A stretch of DNA of 64,000 bases from Channallabes apus (Eukaryota; Chordata; Actinopteri; Siluriformes; Clariidae), in NCBI GenBank assembly GCA_030522415.1, contig CM060124.1, positions 20,579,754 through 20,643,753 on the forward strand. Direction: 5' to 3'. Each line of letters begins with the position of its first letter. Within the stretch, counting starts at the first letter, position 1. The notes below the pieces were generated by a model. It was not told the origin of the DNA. It ran no database searches and worked only from the letters and a program-made list of their open reading frames with translations. Of this stretch, positions 21,022 through 31,125 are shown piece after piece. The translations under genes and the position numbers were made by a program.

Positions 21022-21893
21022 GTGCAAATTAAACTGCGCATGCGTGTTTGGAGACGCTGTGCCCGCGCTGTGGATCAGTCGGTTGGGAATCATCATGGAG
21101 GTTACAACACGGCGTGGCTGCAGCTGAAGCTTGTCGTGTTCGAGGTAAGTTTAGCTTTCTTTTTTGGATGTGATTCTCGCTTTCTTAATCTCAGGACGTG
21201 CAATTTCAGTTTTTAATAGTGTGGAGATTCACAAAACACCGTTTTCGTGTAAAAACCTTAACCTACGGAGCCCCCCAGGGGTTCTGTGGTAAATAAATTA
21301 ATAAATAAAATAATAACGAACCAAACGCGCGGATTAATACACCGAGATGCGTGTTTCTTACCCCCACCCCAAGTGAAAACGGCGTGTTCAGACAAAGGCT
21401 CGCTAGTTAGATGCCATTTCTGAATAAACTGAGTCGTGTGTGTTAAAGCATTAAATGGTAAAAGAGCACTAGCAATAAACGTTTTTTTCTGAATCCGAAT
21501 TTTATTAATAAGTTACAAGTTCAATTTCAACTGTAAAGAACCTGTACATATGTTCATACAGTATTGACAGCAGCTCTAATTTGTCTAAATCGCATTGCAG
21601 ACAAGAAAAAGAAGTCGAGTCATCCTGTGACCTTGCATGCTTAATCTTTCCACACATGATTCTTGCTTCTCACTTTTTCCTTAATCTCCGGTTCGGTTCT
21701 GGTTTCGGTCTGTTCTCATGAGTTGTGAAGCGAGAGGAACAAAGTATGAATATTGTTCATTTGCTAAATTAAGTATCATGAATTTTAATTGAATATCTAT
21801 CTCTATTTTTTTCACAGCAGTTTGTGACTGAAAGTGTGTCTGCATCTGACTTCAGGAGTTTCCTGACCAACGTATCTAACGGTCATATTTAAA
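21022..21893 (+). CDS. Possible small two-exon gene in the inverted-repeat module (uncertain)
   Basis: A CpG-rich stretch leads to an open frame ending TAWLQLKLVVFE at 21144, followed at once by a strong donor (GAG|GTAAGT). A good acceptor (TTTTTTTCACAG, ending at 21820) is followed in the matching phase by QFVTESVSASDFRSFL...NGHI and a TAA near 21891. AATAAA lies at about 22081. The left arm keeps the acceptor and the second peptide with its stop (Gln for His), but has lost 5 bp at the donor. I do not recognise the protein. It may be an exapted or element-encoded small gene, or a non-coding transcript. Confidence 0.25.
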
Positions 21894-22332
21894 AATCATA
21901 AAGTACAAAACATTTCTGTTGGTGTTTAATTTTGTTTCTATGATTAATACTTATTTGTGGTGTTTTATGTTTTGTACATCTTTTCAAATTGAGACCTCAT
22001 TTGTAAGTTACTGTTTTCTCGTTTTTCTATAAATTAATCAAATGTTTGCTTGTTATTAAATGTATTTTTTATTTAAAAAAAAATAAACGAATCTGTTATT
22101 AGCTGAGAGTGTGGTTTATTTATTTATCATATTTGGTCATTGTAACATGCATTAGGGAGCATTATCTCTGCGAAGTGTGTCTGCTATCTGCTTTACTTGG
22201 CTATTTTAAATAAATCTAATTTGTGCATTAAATATAATTATGTAACTTGATTTCTTTGATTGTTTCTTTGATTATGTGTAAAGAAAATACAATTTATATA
22301 TTCGTGTTTAATTACAAAAAACATTTTAATTG

Positions 22333-22515
22333 TTAGTGATTGTTGCAGACATTCACATTATTTTTTGAGGAAGAGCTTGGCTTGTACAGGCTACTCATCA
22401 GCAGTCGGCGCCCCGCTGTAACCAGAAGATCAAAGGAGCAGTTATCGGCTGACACGTAGCCTTCTGAGTTTGGAGACCCACAGAACCCCCACTGTATTAT
22501 AATGCCTCTTCTCAC
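22333..22515 (-). CDS. Small conserved ORF, inverted copy (unrecognised, 60 aa)
   Basis: Counterpart of 4114-4308 with the same C-terminal residues and stop from FCGSPNSEGY onward. The N-terminal residues differ because the G-run is shorter here. See that entry for alternatives. Confidence 0.2.
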   Translation of the reverse strand: MRRGIIIQWGFCGSPNSEGYVSADNCSFDLLVTAGRRLLMSSLYKPSSSSKNNVNVCNNH

Positions 22516-22625
22516 CTTTCATTCATGATTTCGTTGATGGAGGAATTCGTACAATTGGGGGTTTTAAAAACAATTAACAAGGCCGAGTAGACGTCTCTGC
22601 CTAAAATGTTTTTCGCCAGCAAAAC

Positions 22626-22708
<83 letters not shown>

Positions 22709-22713
22709 TAGAT
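22626..22713. repeat. CT, TA and GATA microsatellites
   Basis: (CT)n, then (TA)n, then (GATA)n. In the left arm the equivalent place holds a shorter GA/TA tract (3969-4008). Confidence 0.95.
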
Positions 22714-22785
22714 ATAAATTCACAATCACATTCCAGCTCTTATTCCCAGCCGTGGTCAAATAATGGATGAAATAATTATTCAATG

Positions 22786-22864
22786 CTGGACACAAACAGC
22801 AAAAAATATGAAAAGCCCTAAGCACTTTATTGCTTTTCATCATGTTTTTTGCTGTTTGTGTCCA

Positions 22865-22865
<1 letters not shown>
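22786..22865. repeat. Hairpin-forming inverted repeat, inverted copy
   Basis: Counterpart of 3818-3897, with a one-base difference and the same bulge. It is followed by a (TA)n of about 55 bp. Confidence 0.85.
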
Positions 22866-22925
<60 letters not shown>

Positions 22926-23350
22926 ATTCATGTCTATGATCTAAAAAAAATATAAAAACATGATCTTTTTGAGTTATGAGTTGTTGTTTTTTATTATTCA
23001 TAAGACAACCTTTCAGTTTTGTTAATATTCTAGTTATAGTGTGTTAAGTCTTTCTTAAACGGTTTTGAGAATTAGACCATCCAGCTAAGATCAATATTAT
23101 TAATATTAAGCATTTTATTTCTATTTATTCTATGCTTTGCTGGAGAAATACATTTTAGGCAGAGACGTCTCGTTTTAAACCCCTGAATTGTGCCAATTCC
23201 CCCATCCGAAACCGGTTTGATAACTTCTCACCTATCAATGGTGAGAAGAGGGACTGAGCTGTAACTGAGCGCGCTTTCACGTTTTACTGTAAAGACACAC
23301 ACACACATACAGGCACGTGCAGAGGGGGGAGGGCGACGGGTGCTTGAGCA

Positions 23351-24544
23351 CCCGCCCCTTGCCTCCAGGATGCCTCAAGTATGGGCGTAAATTTCATTTA
23401 ACAGTAGGGGGGGACAATAAATATAAAATTTCTCATGAGCAATTTTTGAAGGGGACACATATAATACAGTCAAATTGTACTTATAAAGATATGTCCCCAC
23501 AGTGAAAAACTTCGCTTCTATCATTATTATTGTAGCACGGAGACTGCACCATTATGGTTATTTTCAAAGTTTTTCTCAGGTTCAATGACAAAGCAGATTT
23601 TTCTTCAAAACTATTTATTGCATTGTTTATGTTGTTTACAGTCAAGCCATCAACATACAATAAAATGTAAACATGAGATCTAAACTAAAAACTGTGCTCC
23701 CTGTGCTGGTGCTGGCAATATCATCTCTTTGTTCTGCTGTCTCCGGCTCCCTCCCTGGTCCTGAATCTGCCCCTTCCTCTACTCTCACTGTCTCAGAACA
23801 GACTGACTCCTTAAGCAGAAAAAAATGCACGAAAATATGTTTTCCATACTCATACTAACTAACTTGTTTACATTACACTTGCTAAATTGAAAGATCATAC
23901 TGTAAATTGGTGAGCCTATTACTTTCTACTAAACAGCCACAACTCAAAAAACATTAAAGAAATTGTTCACCCCCCAAAAATTGTAAAAAATCTGTCATTA
24001 TCCCTTCAATAAAAGCACCACACTTACCCAACACTGTACATCTGATTGACCCTGGTCTACCTGTCCCTCAATAATTTCTGTCTCCTTTGCCTGTGATTGA
24101 TATTGTGACATTAGTATTTTCATAAGCACCCATTCTTAAAGCCAAATTGCCTTAATATGTGAACTTGTACTTACTTGGCGTTTAAGTCACTGAAAAATTA
24201 TCTTATGTCCATTTATCTAGGACACTGCAAGGCAAGTTTATTTATACTGTAGCACATTTCATACACAATGGTCATTCAAATTGCTTTACATAAAGAAAGT
24301 AAAACTATCAAAAAATACTCACAACAATAAAAACAAGGAATAAAAAAAGGTTCAAAATTGTATTTAAAATTAATTAAGACACTTAGAACAGAATGGATAT
24401 TGATTATACAAAAATATACAATTCGGACTAGGCACAGTGCTCATTTAGTAAATGTACAGCTAAACAATATGCTAATTGTGGCCGTTAATGTTAAGTTAAC
24501 ATTATGCCAAGTCGTCACAAATAAAACACTGCATGGGAAACGGT
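23351..24544. other. Relic repeat DNA, no credible gene
   Basis: 23395-23520 (GGGCGTAAATTTCATTTAAC, then GGGGGGACAAT) resembles the end of a fish hAT-type element. The overlapping 61/62-aa ORFs at 23642-23858 on both strands probably lie in its decayed interior. 24230-24330 has TTTATTTATACTGTAGCACA, similar to dispersed fish repeats. Confidence 0.4.
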
Positions 24545-24730
24545 GTTCCCTTTCAAAGCTAACTCGATGCTGTGTTGGAAACGCTATGGGAAACATGTCG
24601 GCGGCTGTGAAGCATGTGTGTACAAACACGCCAAATTTTGGCTTATATAACCTCGGTCAGGTGACGTCATCTGATTAGACTCAGCTGCAGGTTATAAATA
24701 TCGGTTAGCCGGCGACGACCTCAGATTCAT
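24545..24730 (+). repeat. DIRS left inverted terminal repeat
   Basis: Contains GCTTATATAACCTCGGTCAG and TGACGTCA (a CRE), then TTATAAATATCGGTTAGC. The same sequence occurs inverted at 29194-29350. It probably acts as the promoter for gag. Confidence 0.9.
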
Positions 24731-24833
24731 TGTCTTCACGATACTGTGAACGCAACGTGTGCAAGCACAAAAAAAAAAAAAAAACGACATTTAAAACAAA
24801 TATCTTTAAAAAATTAAAATTATCACTGAGATA

Positions 24834-26210
24834 ATGGCAGAGTTTAGCGCTGTATGTCCGTGTGAGAACTCTCTCTCCGAAGGCGACACGCACACTCTTT
24901 GTTTTAAATGTTTGGGTGAGAGCCACGCTCTCGATGGATTTAAAGGAGAGTGTGAGCATTGTGACAATCTCCCGGTAAAAATGCTCCGCGCGCGCCTCGA
25001 GTTCTTCAGGGAACCACGCGCCGCGCTGCATTCCTGGGGATCACAGGTTGATCTGGCCGAGGTACGAGGGACGGAGCCTCTCCTTTCTCTCGACTCCTCC
25101 CCCGATCACGTAGTCTCTCCCTCCACTTCACGAGCGCATTCCTGTGCTTCTCGTGAGTCGATGGAAGAGACCCTGTCCCTTGCTTCTGTAGAAATGGCAG
25201 CAGCCACCTCAGAACGACCCTCTAGTAATGACAGAAAATATGAAAGGTTGCTGGAAGTCATAACGCGTGCAGTCGAACGGCTTCACATTGACTGGCCACA
25301 GGAGCAAGCTCTCACCACACACTCAAAATTAGACAACAGATTTCTGTCGGGTGGCCAGGAGAGGGCGCCAAAACGCCGCTCTCTCCCATTTTTTGATGAT
25401 CTCCATAGTGAACTATCCCGTTCATGGGATAAACCTTTTTCATCCCGTATTTTTGTACCACCAACCTCGTTCTTTTCCAACGTTATTAATGCTAAGACAC
25501 GGGGCTATGTGATGATGCCACAGGTTGAGGAGACGCTAGCTAGCTATCTCACTCCTGGAACATCATCATTTAAGAAGCCAACCCTCCCCTCCAAGCCGTG
25601 TAGAATTTCTTCTAACCTGGTAGGGAAGGCGTTTCAAGCAGCAGGTCAGGCTGGCGCTTCCTTGCACACCATGGCGGTTTTGCAAGCGTACCAGGCTGAT
25701 CTGCTGAATGATTTGAGCACGAGCGGCACTGTGGATCAAGAAGCATTCACAGAGTTACGCCGGGCTACTGATCTGTCCCTGCGTGCGACTAAACAAACAG
25801 CCCGTGCTATCGGCCGTTCTATGGCATCCCTAGTGTGTGCAGAAAGACATCTATGGCTTAATCTGACGGGCATCAAGGATAAGGATCGATCATTCCTCCT
25901 TGATGTCCCTGTCTCACCATCAGGCCTATTTGGCGACGCCGTTAATTCCGTTGCCACCAAGTTTCGAGATGCCAATGTCTATAAACAGGCTTTTGGGAAA
26001 TTCCTCCCCCGCCGTACTCAGGAGCCGAGGCCGTCGGCCACCCAGCCTCGACCAAAGCTGAGTCTCGCAGAAAGGCGAGAGGCGCAGAAGGAGAGCGTCA
26101 GTAGCCGCGCACCCCCCCGTAAGGACTGGGGTACGGCTCACCGCCCCTCACAGATCGCCTCTAAAAGCTCAGACCGCCGCGCCGTCTTCTTCTCTAAGAA
26201 GAGGCCCTGA
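24834..26210 (+). CDS. DIRS Gag-like protein (458 aa)
   Basis: Capsid-like structural protein of a DIRS element. The N-terminus has a zinc-binding-looking Cys cluster (CPCENS, then LCFKCLGESH, then CEHC) at residues 9-43. The central and C-terminal part (from about PFFDDLHSELSRSW to RATKQTARAIGRSMASLV) matches the fish DIRS Gag pattern that is also the source of the LAP2-alpha C-terminal domain in vertebrates. The tail is basic (RKDWGTAHRPSQ). The frame is uninterrupted from ATG 24834, preceded by TTATCACTGAGATA, to TGA at 26210. The downstream pol is shattered, so an open gag here is notable. Confidence 0.8.
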   Translation: MAEFSAVCPCENSLSEGDTHTLCFKCLGESHALDGFKGECEHCDNLPVKMLRARLEFFREPRAALHSWGSQVDLAEVRGTEPLLSLDSSPDHVVSPSTSRAHSCASRESMEETLSLASVEMAAATSERPSSNDRKYERLLEVITRAVERLHIDWPQEQALTTHSKLDNRFLSGGQERAPKRRSLPFFDDLHSELSRSWDKPFSSRIFVPPTSFFSNVINAKTRGYVMMPQVEETLASYLTPGTSSFKKPTLPSKPCRISSNLVGKAFQAAGQAGASLHTMAVLQAYQADLLNDLSTSGTVDQEAFTELRRATDLSLRATKQTARAIGRSMASLVCAERHLWLNLTGIKDKDRSFLLDVPVSPSGLFGDAVNSVATKFRDANVYKQAFGKFLPRRTQEPRPSATQPRPKLSLAERREAQKESVSSRAPPRKDWGTAHRPSQIASKSSDRRAVFFSKKRP

Positions 26211-28960
26211 AGGATTGTGGGGTCTTCCCCGGGGGAGAGCACGTAATTTTCTTCTTTAAGAACATGTGCCCCCCCCGGGCAAACCACGGGACCGATGTTT
26301 AGTTCCGCCACCTTTGGTGTTTCGGACGACGCCGGTCCTCAACGACATCTTAGCTCATTCGGTTAAATTCCTGCTGTATTCCAGGATGCCGAACAGCTAA
26401 CATGATCCCCCATGACTCATCAAATGATGAGTGAGAGCATTACATCACTCTCCGTGTGTTCAGGATGGCGTGGTCTCCACTTCCATGAAACCGGAAAGTG
26501 TGCATCTCCTGACATAGGCTGCTGGAGTAACGGGGCCATAGAACATGTTCCCCTACCAGATAGTGAGTCAGGTATTGCTTAGTTCCTATAGGAACAGTGG
26601 GGCTGCGTCCAATTTTTCAGATTTTGTGGTTTTTACCAACATCTAAATAAATAAATACAGTTTCAAAATTGACTGTCAAAGTGATTGTTCTCAAATCCTA
26701 CCAAGTGATTGATTTGTGACAATTGATTGAAGGACGCTTATTTTCATATTGCCACAACACAGGGAAGGACCTGAGTTTCACTTCGGGAGCGAAGCTTTCC
26801 AGTATCAGATCCTTCCATTTCTACCTAGCTCTCTACATGAATTTATTGAATTACATATATGACTGGCTGGCCCAGTCTCAGTAGCTAGCGCTTCGACATC
26901 AGCATGTCGTCCTAGCTCATTTTTCGTTCTAAGATAGGGGAGTTCAATCTAGGGCCAATCCCCAACAAGGGTTACGCACCAGGTGCTTCGTACCCTCCCT
27001 AGGTGGCTCAGACCCCGGTTTCTACTTTGGGTCCCACTCTAAGTTCATTTTGTCGTCACAGATGCTAACGACATTTCCCTTACGGGTTAAGATGCGGTTT
27101 TGGATGACCATCCAGCCCCACGGAGCTGGAAAGGCTTTCATCTCGTACGGCACATCAATTGCCTCGAAATGATGGCCCTATTTCTGGCCCTGAAGCACTT
27201 CCTCCAGCAATTGAGAGGCTACCATGCCCTAGTGTGGATGTGCAACACTATTGCAGCCACATATTATCGCCAGGGAAGACTGTGCTCGCGCCACTAAACA
27301 GCTAGCGCACCAGATTCCTCTCCCTCAGAGCGATTTACATTTCAGGGCATATAAATAAGGAGCATCTGTACTGTCCAGTCAAGCTCTGACACACGGGGAT
27401 TGGAAACCCCACCCCGAAGTAGTCAGTCAATCTGGGAGAGATTTCAGCTAGCAGAGGTGGACCTCTTTACCTCGAAAGACCAGAAAATGTCCCCTTTGCT
27501 GCTCTCTGACTTTTCCAGCCCCACCCCTGGGTCTGGACACTTTGGCCCTTGTGCCCAGGTTACGTCTCTATACATTTTTCCTGATAACGCTGCTTCCGGA
27601 AGTCTAAGTCAAGCTGGTCTTCCAGTCAGCGTAATTAAGACTATTCTAGGGCTCCCTCTCCTAGAAGAGCTTATGCCCTCAGAAATGAATGTATGTGAAA
27701 GATTCGTACATACGAAGTGTTTCAGCCCATATACTGTAGCTTGAAGCCTCTGTCCTCCGCCTGTTACAGCTTCGGAGCAGGTAAGACTTCATCTACAGTG
27801 TCCAGTATGTGCCCTTTGGGTGAAAGAGCCTATGTGCCTCACAGTACCACGTCACCTCTAGCGGGTAGACTCAGTTCACTGCTGAAGTGTTCAGTGCTGG
27901 AACTGCTGCTGCTGCTGCTGAAAAAAAAAATAATAAAAGTTTTTCCTCGAGCTTGTGCCCTAGTACTCTCAGGACGTACTTAATTGCATTCTCACTCAAC
28001 TATCGTCTGACATTGTTTTTGAAACATCCTGTCCTCCGCCATTACAGCTTCAGAACAGAAGAGATTTCACTGACTATGTCCAGTACACGCTCTTCAGATT
28101 TACGTCCACCACATCAGCTGGTAGCGTAAACCAGAGCAGTTTTTACATGTTTGGAACCGCAACCTGCGGTGCCTCAGCCACTATACTGGATGAGAGTGCT
28201 ATTGCCCCCTCCCATGGGACACATGAGCTCAATTCACCTCTAGGAATCAGGGCTCATTCAACCAAGGGGATCGCCCCATATATTGCACTAGCAAGGGGTA
28301 TCCCTCCTACAGCAAGTGTGTGCTAAGCAGGTTGACTCAGTCCTCTGCTGAATTGCTCCAGTGCTGGAGTTTCTCTAAGAAGAATTGTCTTCAGGCTTGT
28401 GCCTAGTACCCTCAGAACGTACGCATTCGCTATCTCAGTCTGCCACGTTCTGATTGAAGCCACTAGAGTCAGCACCTGACAGGCCTCTGACCCTTAGGAT
28501 GGTTTTTCTTATGGCCGTTTCCTCTCCCAAGAGGATCGGAGATCTGCGTACTTGTCAGTCTCCCCATCTTGCCTGGACCTGCCCCTGGGCAGTCAGGCAA
28601 TTCTGCATCATCACCTGCTTTGCCCAGTATGTGCCCTTCAGATCTACGTCCACCGAACCAGCCAGTGGCGAAGGTCAGGGCAACTTTCTGTGTGCTATGG
28701 AGGCCGCAACCGGGGGCGGGGTGCGTCCGCAACTACACATACTTTGTCACTGGATGATAGATGCTACTGCCCGCTCCTATGAGGCGCATGATCTCACTTT
28801 GCCTCTGGGAGTCAGGGCCCTTTCAACCAGAGGGGTCACCTCATCTATTGCTCCTGCAAGAGGTATTCCCTGCAGCAAGTGTGTGATGCGGCAGGTTTTT
28901 TCCTCCCCGCACACATTTGCAAAATTTATAGTCTGGATGTCCACGTAGCTCCCAGACATA
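26211..28960 (+). pseudogene. Decayed DIRS pol (RT/RNase H and tyrosine recombinase)
   Basis: Frameshifts and stops break the gene throughout. 26760-26930 keeps scraps of an RT (FQYQILPF; a YDWLAQSQ remnant where a YxDDWL motif is expected). 27100-27297 reads HINCLEMMALFLALKHFL, an RNase H-like segment. 27390-27560 has DLFTSKD. 28454-28948 reads LTLRMVFLMAVSSPKRIGDL and later GVRALSTRGVTSS, the tyrosine-recombinase H-x-x-R region with Leu where His is usual. Parts of the 27765-28130 and 28330-28640 stretches look duplicated. Large parts of RT are missing. Confidence 0.8.
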
Positions 28961-29047
28961 GTTCTGAGACTCCGCGGCCTTGTTCACACATGCTACACAA
29001 CCTTGGGGTCCAGACACCTGCAGTGCGGCGGCGTTGGTATTCTCGTT

Positions 29048-29150
29048 CCCATAGCGTTTCCAACGCAGCATCGAGTTAGCTTTGAAAGGGAACGTCTCGG
29101 TTACTTTGCTGTAACCCTGTTCCCTGAAAAGCGGGAACGAGATGCTGCGT
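29048..29150 (+). repeat. DIRS internal complementary region
   Basis: The first half is complementary to the left outer end (24545-24590). The second half is complementary to the right outer end (29358-29408). The junction GGGAACGTCTCGGTTAC fuses the two. Confidence 0.9.
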
Positions 29151-29193
29151 CGCAATGCCGCACTGCCACGTGACCGGACGTCCGTTCAGACAA

Positions 29194-29408
29194 ATGAATC
29201 TGAGGTCGTCGCCAGCTAACCGATATTTATAACCTGCAGCTGAGTCTAATCAGATGACGTCACCTGACCGAGGTTATATAAGCCAAAATTTGGCGTGTTT
29301 GTACACACATGCTTCACAGCCGCCGACATGTTTCCCATAGCGTTTCCAACGCAGCATCTCGTTCCCGCTTTTCAGGGAACAGGGTTACAGCAAAGTAACC
29401 GAGACGTT
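29194..29408 (-). repeat. DIRS right inverted terminal repeat
   Basis: Inverted copy of the left repeat up to about 29350, then a right-specific end (TCTCGTTCCCGCTTTTCAGG) that matches the internal complementary region. Confidence 0.9.
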
Positions 29409-29484
29409 TGTCGTGTTAGTTGCAGTGCACTTTTTTCAGCGGATTTTTCCGCTACCGCGGATCAGTTTATCAACTTGTAATATA

Positions 29485-31125
29485 CAGTATCTCACAAAAG
29501 TGAGTACACCCCTCACATTTTTGTAAATATTTTATTATATCTTTTCAAGGGACAACGGTAAAGATATGAAACTCTGATAGAATGTAAAGTAATCAGTGTA
29601 CAGCTTGTATAATGGTGTAAAGTTGATGTCCCCTCAAAATAACTCAACACACAGCCATTAATGTCTGAACTGCTGGCAACAAAAGTGAGTACACCCCTAA
29701 ATGAAAATGCCCAAATTGTGCCCAATTAGCCCTTTTACCTTCCCGTTGTCATGTCACTCGTTAGTGTTACAAGGTCTCAGGTGTCCTTGGGGATCAGGTG
29801 TGTTAAATTTGGTGTTATCACTCTCACACTCTCATACTGGTCACTAGACGTTTAACACGGCACCTCATGGCAAAGAATTCTCTGAGGATGTGAATGAAAG
29901 AATTATTGCTCTACACAAAGATGGCCTAGGCTATGAGAAGATTGCTAACACCCTGAAACTGACCTGCAACACGGTGGCTAAGACCACACAGCGGTTTAAA
30001 AGGACAGGTTCCACTCAGAACAGGCCCTGCCATGGTAGACCAAAGAAGAAGAAGAGTGCACATGCTCAGCGTCATGTCCAGATGTTGGCTTTTGAAAATA
30101 GACGTGTGAGTGCTGCCAGCATTGCTGCAGAGGTTGAAGGGATGGGGAGCCAGCCTGTCAGTGCTCAAACCATATGCCGCACACTGCATCAAATTGGTCT
30201 GTATGGCTGTCGTCCCAGAAGAAAGCCTCTTCTAAAGATGGTGCACAAGAAAGTCCACAAACAGTTTGCTGAAGACAAGCAGACTAAGGACATGGCATAC
30301 TTGAACCACATCCTGTGGTCTGATGAGACCAAGATAAACTTATTTGGTTCAGATGGTGTCAAGCGTGTGTGGCGGCGACCAGGTGAAGAGTACAAAGACA
30401 GACGTGTCTTGCCTACAGTCAAGCAAGGTGGTGGGAGTGTCATGGTTTGGGGCTGCATGAGTGCTGCTGGCACTGGGGAACTACAGTTCATTGAGGGAAC
30501 CATGAATGCCAACATGTACTGTGCCATACTGAAGAAGAACATGATCCCCTGCCTTCGGAAACTGGGCCGTAGAGCAGTATTCCAACATGATAATGACCCC
30601 AAACATACTTCCAAGACAACCACTGTCTTGCAGAAGAACCTGAGGGTAAAGGTGCTGGACTGGCCAAGCATGTCTCCAGACCTAAACCCTATTGAGCATC
30701 TGTGGGGCATCCTCAAACGGAAGGTGGAGAAGCACAAGGTGCCTAACATCCACCAGCTTCGTGACGTGATCAAGGAGGAGTGGAAGAGGATTCCCATGAC
30801 AACCTGTGAAGCTCTAGTGAACTCCATGCCCAAGAGAGTTAAGACAGTGCTGGAAAATAATGGTGGCCACACAAAATACTGACACTGGGCACAGTTTGAA
30901 CATTTTCATTTAGGGGTGTACTCACTTTTGTTGCCAGCAGTTCAGACTTTAATTGCTGTGTGTTGAGTTATTTTGAGGGAACATCAACTTTACACCATTA
31001 TACAAGCTGTACACTGATTACTTTACATTCTATCAGAGTTTCATATCTTTAGCGTTGTCCCTTGAAAAGAAATAATAAAATATTTACAAAAATGTGAGGG
31101 GTGTACTCACTTTTGTGAGATACTG
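29485..31125 (+). mobile_element. Tc1-like transposon, near-intact
   Basis: 1641 bp flanked by TA (29483-29484, 31126-31127). Terminal repeats of about 215 bp begin CAGTATCTCACAAAAGTGAG and contain a second AAAAGTGAGTACACCCCT at 29683-29700, giving the IR/DR structure. A paralogous empty site at 31748-31830 matches the two flanks joined at one TA. Confidence 0.97.
29857..30882 (+). pseudogene. Tc1 transposase, full frame but start codon apparently lost
   Basis: A complete frame encodes a paired-type helix-turn-helix N-terminus, GRPKKKK, the catalytic Asp in LWSDETKINLFG, Asp in HDNDPKHTSK and Glu in [11 protein letters not shown] (DD34E), ending GGHTKY. Without a frame break it extends 5' to ACG at 29857. 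From the family, I expect ATG there (M-A-P-H-G-K-E start). The next in-frame Met is well inside the DNA-binding domain; the nearby ATGs at 29867, 29888 and 29894 are out of frame. So only the initiator seems mutated. Low-level use of ACG or GTG cannot be excluded. Confidence 0.85.

Larger units (their letters stand above)
20845..23350 (-). repeat. Right arm of the large inverted repeat
   Basis: Reverse-complement counterpart of 3271-6640. The CpG-rich end (20860-21130) contains TGCGCATGCG, an NRF1-like motif shared with the left arm. 21250-21360 is a short insertion not seen in the left arm. Both arms keep a splice-acceptor-like TTTTTTTCACAG and the coding-looking stretch after it. Confidence 0.85.
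24545..29408 (+). mobile_element. DIRS-type tyrosine-recombinase retrotransposon
   Basis: Inverted terminal repeats (left 24545-24730, right 29194-29408) surround gag and a degraded pol. An internal region at 29048-29150 is complementary to the outer edges of both ends joined together, the hallmark of DIRS replication through a circular intermediate. pol remnants include RNase H-like and tyrosine-recombinase-like stretches. No LTRs or integrase. The Gag frame is open but pol is broken, so this copy is non-autonomous. Confidence 0.9.

Noticed and set aside
23642..23858. 61-aa ORF with a signal-peptide-like start
   Set aside because: An equally long ORF overlaps on the other strand, and the surroundings look like a decayed hAT-type element; no further coding support.
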